Shown here one piece after another: positions 60,258 to 64,000 of a stretch of DNA of 64,000 bases (position 1 is the stretch's first letter; each line of letters begins with the position of its first letter). The notes under the pieces are model-generated. The model did no database searches. It had not been told where the DNA came from and saw only the letters and a list, made by a program, of their open reading frames with translations. This DNA comes from Gordonia rubripertincta. GTDB taxonomy: Bacteria > Actinomycetota > Actinomycetes > Mycobacteriales > Mycobacteriaceae. Where the stretch lies: positions 868,001 through 932,000 of the forward strand of contig NZ_CP136136.1 in the NCBI RefSeq assembly GCF_038024875.1, given 5' to 3'. Made by a program: the position numbers and the translations under genes.

Positions 60258-60293
60258 GAGACGGATCGAGCGATTCGTCGCCCGATCCGTCTC
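60258..60293 (-). terminator. Intrinsic-type terminator of fadA2
   Basis: After the fadA2 stop (minus strand), GAGACGGATCG and CGATCCGTCTC form an 11-bp perfect stem around a 14-base loop, followed by TTTGT. The rest of 60054-60257 holds short GC-rich inverted repeats (GCTCCGGCTGAGCTG, CTGCCGGAGC) and no gene. Confidence 0.75.
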
Positions 60294-60306
60294 CTTATCG
60301 AAGGGG

Positions 60307-61620
60307 TCAGCCCTCGATGATGGCGGTGACGCCCTGGCCGCCGGCGGCGCAGATCGAGATCAGCGCACGACCGCCGCCGTTCTCCTTGATCTGCTTCGCC
60401 GCCTGCGCGACGATGCGGCCTCCGGTCGCGGCGAACGGGTGACCGGCGGCGAGCGACGAACCGTTGACGTTGAGCTTGGACCGGTCGATGGGTCCGAGCG
60501 CCGAGTCGAGGCCCAGACGCTCCTTGCAGTACTCCTCGGACTCCCACGCCTGCAGCGTCGCGAGCACGACCGACGCGAACGCCTCGTGGATCTCGTAGAA
60601 GTCGAAGTCCTGCAGGGTGAGACCGTTACGGGCCAGCAGGCGCGGCACGGCGTAGGTCGGGGCCATGAGCAGGCCGTCGGGCCCGTTCACGTAGTCGACG
60701 GCCGCGGTCTCGCTGTCGACGAAGTACGCCAGCACCGGCAGACCGCGCTCGGCGGCCCACTCGTCACTGCCGAGCAGCACGGTCGATGCACCGTCGGTGA
60801 GCGGGGTCGAGTTGCCGGCGGTCATGGTCGCGTCGCCGAGGGAGACACCGAAGACGGGCTTGAGCTTCGCGAGCTTCTCCGCGGTCGAGTCGCCGCGCAG
60901 ATTCTGGTCGCGGGTCAGGCCCATGAACGGGGTGATCAGGTCGTCGAAGAAACCGTCGTCGTAGGCGGCGGCCATGTTCTGGTGGCTGCGTGCGGCGAGC
61001 TCGTCCTGGTCGGCGCGCTTGATGCCGAATTCCTTGGCGGTGATGGCGGCGTGCTCGCCCATCGACATCCCGGTGCGCGGCTCACCGTTCTGCGGAATCT
61101 CGATCCCGAGCTTGGTCAGCAGTTTCGCGGCGCCGAGGATCTGGTCCTTGGTCGAGCGGGCACGGTTGACCTCGAGCAGCTGTCGACGCAGGCCCTCGCC
61201 CACGGCGATCGGGGCGTCGGAGGTGGTGTCGACACCGCCACCGATCGCGGCGTCGTAGCGGCCGCGGGCGATGCCGTCGGCGACGGTCGTGATGGCCTGC
61301 AGACCGGTGCCGCACGCCTGCTGGATGTCGAAGGCGGGGGTGTAGGGCGACAGAGCCGAGCCCAGCACCGATTCGCGGATGAGATTGAAGTCACGGGCGT
61401 GCTTGAGCACGGCGCCACCGGCGACCATGCCGAGCTGCTCGCCCTGCAGGTTGAAGCGGCTCACCAGGCCGTCGAGGGCGGCGGTGAACATCTCCTGGTT
61501 GCTGACCTTGGCATATGCCTTGTCCTGGCGGGCAAACGGAATGCGGTTGCCGCCGAGGATCGCCACCGGGCGCTCGGTGCGGGTCTCGGGCTTCTTCGGG
61601 GTGGTGCTGTTGTCTGCCAC
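60307..61620 (-). CDS. fadA2: Acetyl-CoA acetyltransferase (thiolase) FadA2
   Basis: Thiolytic cleavage of 3-ketoacyl-CoA, last step of beta-oxidation. The 437-aa protein has the nucleophile Cys in DIQQACGTGLQAIT, the second-site motif YEIHEAFASVVL, AAGHPFAATGGR, and the C-terminal proton-donor Cys in ISICAAGGQGVTA. It belongs to the FadI-like mycobacterial FadA2 group. It is divergent from fabG4, with a shared palindrome between them. Confidence 0.93.
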   Translation of the reverse strand: MADNSTTPKKPETRTERPVAILGGNRIPFARQDKAYAKVSNQEMFTAALDGLVSRFNLQGEQLGMVAGGAVLKHARDFNLIRESVLGSALSPYTPAFDIQQACGTGLQAITTVADGIARGRYDAAIGGGVDTTSDAPIAVGEGLRRQLLEVNRARSTKDQILGAAKLLTKLGIEIPQNGEPRTGMSMGEHAAITAKEFGIKRADQDELAARSHQNMAAAYDDGFFDDLITPFMGLTRDQNLRGDSTAEKLAKLKPVFGVSLGDATMTAGNSTPLTDGASTVLLGSDEWAAERGLPVLAYFVDSETAAVDYVNGPDGLLMAPTYAVPRLLARNGLTLQDFDFYEIHEAFASVVLATLQAWESEEYCKERLGLDSALGPIDRSKLNVNGSSLAAGHPFAATGGRIVAQAAKQIKENGGGRALISICAAGGQGVTAIIEG

Positions 61621-61659
61621 GTCGATCTCCAGGGTCGTGTGCGGTATCTATAGCGTATT

Positions 61660-61675
61660 CTTACTCAACAGTAAG
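61660..61675. promoter_or_regulatory. Operator CTTAC-N6-GTAAG in the fadA2-fabG4 divergent promoter
   Basis: CTTACTCAACAGTAAG is a perfect interrupted palindrome with the same TTAC-N6-GTAA geometry as the fadE5 operator. On the minus strand TTACTG, 16 bp and TATAGA form a plausible fadA2 promoter overlapping it; the fabG4 promoter is less clear. Confidence 0.65.
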
Positions 61676-61709
61676 TTCGTTGTCGAACGACAGTCAGAGG
61701 AGATCCAAC

Positions 61710-63074
61710 ATGGCCGCCAACGGAACAACTGGCCTGTACTCGAGCTTCGTCCATTCCGGCCCGGGCGCTTTCATCGCCAAGCAGGCCGGCCTCCCCGTCC
61801 CGCCGCCCCTGCGGCGGTACAAGCCGTCGGAGCCGCCGCTGCCGGGTCCGGTGCTGCTCGGAGGCTCGGGGCGCCTCGTCGAACCGCTCCGGGAGATGCT
61901 CTCGGGCGACGATTACGACCTCATCCAGAACGCCCTGACCGGCCGTAGCGCCGACAAGTACGGCGGCCTGGTCTTCGACGCCACCGGCATCACCTCCCCG
62001 GCCGAGCTGCGTCAGTTGTTCGAGTTCTTCCAGCCGGCCATGCGCTCGACCGCGCCGTGCGCGCGCTTCCTGGTCATCGGCACCACGCCGGAGCTGGTGA
62101 CCGACCCGTCCGAGCGTGTCGCGCAGCGGGCCCTCGAGGGCTTCACCCGCTCGCTCGGCAAGGAGCTGCTCAAGGGCTCCACCGTCCAACTCGTGTACGT
62201 CTCGCCGGACGCCAAGACCGGCCTGAGCGGCCTGGAATCGACCGTACGCTTCGTGCTGTCGGCCAAGTCCGCTTTCGTCGACGCACAGGTCATCCGCGTC
62301 GGTTCGGCCGACGCGACCGCCCCGAAGGACTGGGATCGTCCGCTGGAGGGCAAGGTCGCCGTGGTCACCGGCGCCGCCCGCGGCATCGGCGCGACCATCG
62401 CCGAGGTCCTCGCGCGCGACGGCGCCCACGTCATCGCCGCCGACGTCCCGCAGGCCGGGGACGCGCTGTCGGAGACGGCCAACAAGGTCGGCGGCACCGC
62501 GTTCCCGCTGGATGTGACCGCTCCGGACGCCGGCGACAAGCTCGCCGAGCACGCCCTCGAGCGCCACGGCGGCATCGACATCATCGTCAACAACGCCGGC
62601 ATCACCCGCGACAAGCTGCTCGCCAACATGGACGACGCCCGCTGGGACGCCGTCATCGCGGTGAACCTCATCGCTCCGCAGACCCTCGTCGAGAAGCTGC
62701 TGGAGAAGGGTGCACTCCGTGAGGGCGGCGCGGTCATCGACGTCTCGTCGATCGCCGGCATCGCCGGTAACCGCGGCCAGACCAACTACGGCGCATCGAA
62801 GGCCGGTGTCATCGGCCTGGTCGACGCCTACGCGCCGATCCTGGGCGAGAAGGGCATCACCATCAACGCCGTCGCCCCCGGCTTCATCGAGACCAAGATG
62901 ACCGCGGCGATCCCGCTGGCCACCCGCGAGGCTGGTCGCCTGATGAGCTCGCTGCAGCAGGGCGGCCAGACCGTCGACGTCGCCGAGACCGTCGCCTACT
63001 TCGCCAACCCGGCGAGCTCCGCCATCACCGGCAACGTGGTCCGTGTCTGCGGCCAGGGATTCCTGGGTGCGTGA
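61710..63074 (+). CDS. fabG4: High-molecular-weight 3-oxoacyl reductase FabG4
   Basis: The 454-aa protein equals the length recalled for mycobacterial FabG4, an NADH-dependent 3-oxoacyl-CoA reductase. Residues 1-210 form a degenerate flavodoxin-like N-terminal domain (VLLGGSGRLVEPLREML); the C-terminal SDR domain has VVTGAARGIGATIAEVLARD, IVNNAGITRD, Ser in VIDVSSIAGIAG, and NYGASKAGV with Tyr and Lys. ATG 61710 follows AGAGGAG. It is translationally coupled to htdX. Confidence 0.93.
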   Translation: MAANGTTGLYSSFVHSGPGAFIAKQAGLPVPPPLRRYKPSEPPLPGPVLLGGSGRLVEPLREMLSGDDYDLIQNALTGRSADKYGGLVFDATGITSPAELRQLFEFFQPAMRSTAPCARFLVIGTTPELVTDPSERVAQRALEGFTRSLGKELLKGSTVQLVYVSPDAKTGLSGLESTVRFVLSAKSAFVDAQVIRVGSADATAPKDWDRPLEGKVAVVTGAARGIGATIAEVLARDGAHVIAADVPQAGDALSETANKVGGTAFPLDVTAPDAGDKLAEHALERHGGIDIIVNNAGITRDKLLANMDDARWDAVIAVNLIAPQTLVEKLLEKGALREGGAVIDVSSIAGIAGNRGQTNYGASKAGVIGLVDAYAPILGEKGITINAVAPGFIETKMTAAIPLATREAGRLMSSLQQGGQTVDVAETVAYFANPASSAITGNVVRVCGQGFLGA

Positions 63075-63961
63075 TGGGTAAGACGATCACCCTCCCCGGC
63101 GCCCCCGGCACCGGCGAGCTCTACGGCAAGGCAGTCACCGGGATGCTGCCGGGTATCGGCAAGCCCGCCCGCGTCCCGGCCGACGCCCCCCTCCCCGACA
63201 CCCACTACCGACTCGACGACGTCCGCGTCGATCCCGCTGCGCTGCAGGCGTATTGCCACGCGACCGGTCAGCGCTTCGGCGCCACCCTGCCGGTGACGTA
63301 CCCGTTCGTGCTGCAGTTCCCGGTGGTCATGAAGCTGCTGACGTCGGACGAGTTCCCGTTCGGCGCAATCGGTTCGGTCCACATGACGAACACGATCGAG
63401 CGGAAGCGACCGATCGAGGTCGGCGAACCGCTGTCCATCGAGACCCATGCCGAGAACCTGCGTGAGCATCGCAAGGGCATCCTCGTCGACGTCATCAGCG
63501 AGATCAGCGTCGGCACCGAACTGGTGACCAGGCAGACGGCGACCTTCCTCAAGCAGCAGCGGACCACCCTGTCCGACGAGCCGCGCGGTCCCGAGCCGAA
63601 GTCGAAGACCCCGCCGCCGCCGGATTCGGTTCTGGCCGTGGACTTGGGGCGCATCCGCGAGTACGCCGCGGCGTCGGGCGACCGCAACCCGATCCACATG
63701 GCGAACCTGACGGCCAAGGCCTTCGGGTTCCCCAAGGCGATCGCCCACGGGATGTGGAGTGCCGCAGCGGCGATCGCGAACGTCGAGGCCCAGCTGCCCG
63801 GCGCGGTCACCTACGACGTCAAGTTCGGCAAGCCGATCCTGCTGCCCGCCAAGGTGAACCTCTACACCCGCCGCATCGACGGTGAGGGCAACTTCGACAT
63901 AGCGATCCGCGACCGTCGCAAGGGATTCCCGCACCTCACCGCGACCACACGGAAGGGCTGA
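63071..63961 (+). CDS. htdX: MaoC-type 3-hydroxyacyl-thioester dehydratase HtdX
   Basis: Hydrates or dehydrates 3-hydroxyacyl thioesters, working next to FabG4. The 296-aa double hotdog protein has an N-terminal half (LPVTYPFVLQFPVVMKLLTS, NTIERKRPIEVGEPLSIETH) and the R-hydratase motif in the second half: RIREYAAASGDRNPIHMANL, AFGFPKAIAHGMWSAAAAIA, with Asp and His catalytic. GTG 63071 overlaps the fabG4 stop (GTGA); ATG 63074 directly follows and is equally possible. Confidence 0.9.
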   Translation: MMGKTITLPGAPGTGELYGKAVTGMLPGIGKPARVPADAPLPDTHYRLDDVRVDPAALQAYCHATGQRFGATLPVTYPFVLQFPVVMKLLTSDEFPFGAIGSVHMTNTIERKRPIEVGEPLSIETHAENLREHRKGILVDVISEISVGTELVTRQTATFLKQQRTTLSDEPRGPEPKSKTPPPPDSVLAVDLGRIREYAAASGDRNPIHMANLTAKAFGFPKAIAHGMWSAAAAIANVEAQLPGAVTYDVKFGKPILLPAKVNLYTRRIDGEGNFDIAIRDRRKGFPHLTATTRKG

Positions 63962-64000
63962 TTTTCGCTCCCGCTTAACCGTTTCCTTCCCGCTTATTGC

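Noticed and set aside
1..64000. CRISPR arrays, tRNA and rRNA genes
   Set aside because: No regularly spaced repeats, tRNA cloverleaf sequences or rRNA segments were seen while reading both strands; a covariance-model scan would be decisive.
63962..64000. A feature at the right edge
   Set aside because: Only 39 bases follow htdX; they contain no start codon with context and no hairpin.

Overview
This window is high-GC actinobacterial DNA from a mycolic-acid-containing lineage, most likely Gordonia or a close relative. The evidence is the GC-rich third codon positions, frequent GTG starts, many apparently leaderless promoters, and two gene blocks whose content and order match Mycobacterium tuberculosis: mutT3-thiE-thiO-thiS-thiG next to glnX-glnH-pknG-ackA-pta-fgd1 (Rv0407-Rv0417), and fadE5, fadA2, fabG4, htdX (Rv0241c-Rv0244c). 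The species call is an inference from gene content and style; no database was searched.

Layout. 1-7.4 kb: the tail of an unidentified gene, then a branched-chain-amino-acid-type ABC operon (substrate-binding lipoprotein, fused LivH-LivM permease, LivG, LivF, TetR). It looks inactivated: an amber codon at the expected lipobox cysteine, a one-base frameshift in the permease, and an IS630-family insertion with a CTAT duplication. 7.4-12.8 kb: a frameshifted LppU-like lipoprotein facing a co-oriented run of ATP-grasp enzyme, tiny secreted peptide, MFS exporter and MpaB/Lcp-type oxygenase. 13-18 kb: DMT-like membrane protein, SCO6745-like protein, SnoaL-like protein, phosphoribosyltransferase, and an ABC-2 exporter pair.

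18-36.5 kb: thiazole synthesis genes (thiOSG) under a TPP riboswitch and divergent thiE; a stand-alone LeuA-regulatory-domain protein preceded by a small ORF resembling a branched-chain amino acid attenuator leader; mutT3; the GlnX-GlnH-PknG amino-acid-sensing kinase system; acetate kinase and phosphotransacetylase; a four-gene block (FAD oxidase, TetR, DMT exporter, LysR) lying between pta and fgd1; and fgd1 for F420 reduction. 36.5-51.7 kb: an ABC exporter with a SoxR-box-like promoter, small membrane proteins, an esterase divergent from a Pls/PosA-type NRPS, HdeD, a thioesterase, a secreted DUF4185 (probable D-arabinan-active) protein, a DUF6153/DUF305 probable copper pair, an AUR1-like PAP2 phosphatase, endonuclease IV and a secreted unknown.

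51.7-64 kb: the mycobacterial-type lipid module fadE5 ... fadA2-fabG4-htdX, here interrupted by an IS3-family element, a second LppU-like protein, a Zn alcohol dehydrogenase, an SDR and a VanW protein. fadE5 and the fadA2/fabG4 divergent promoter carry the same palindrome, TTAC-N6-GTAA, suggesting one shared repressor. No tRNA, rRNA or CRISPR array was seen.
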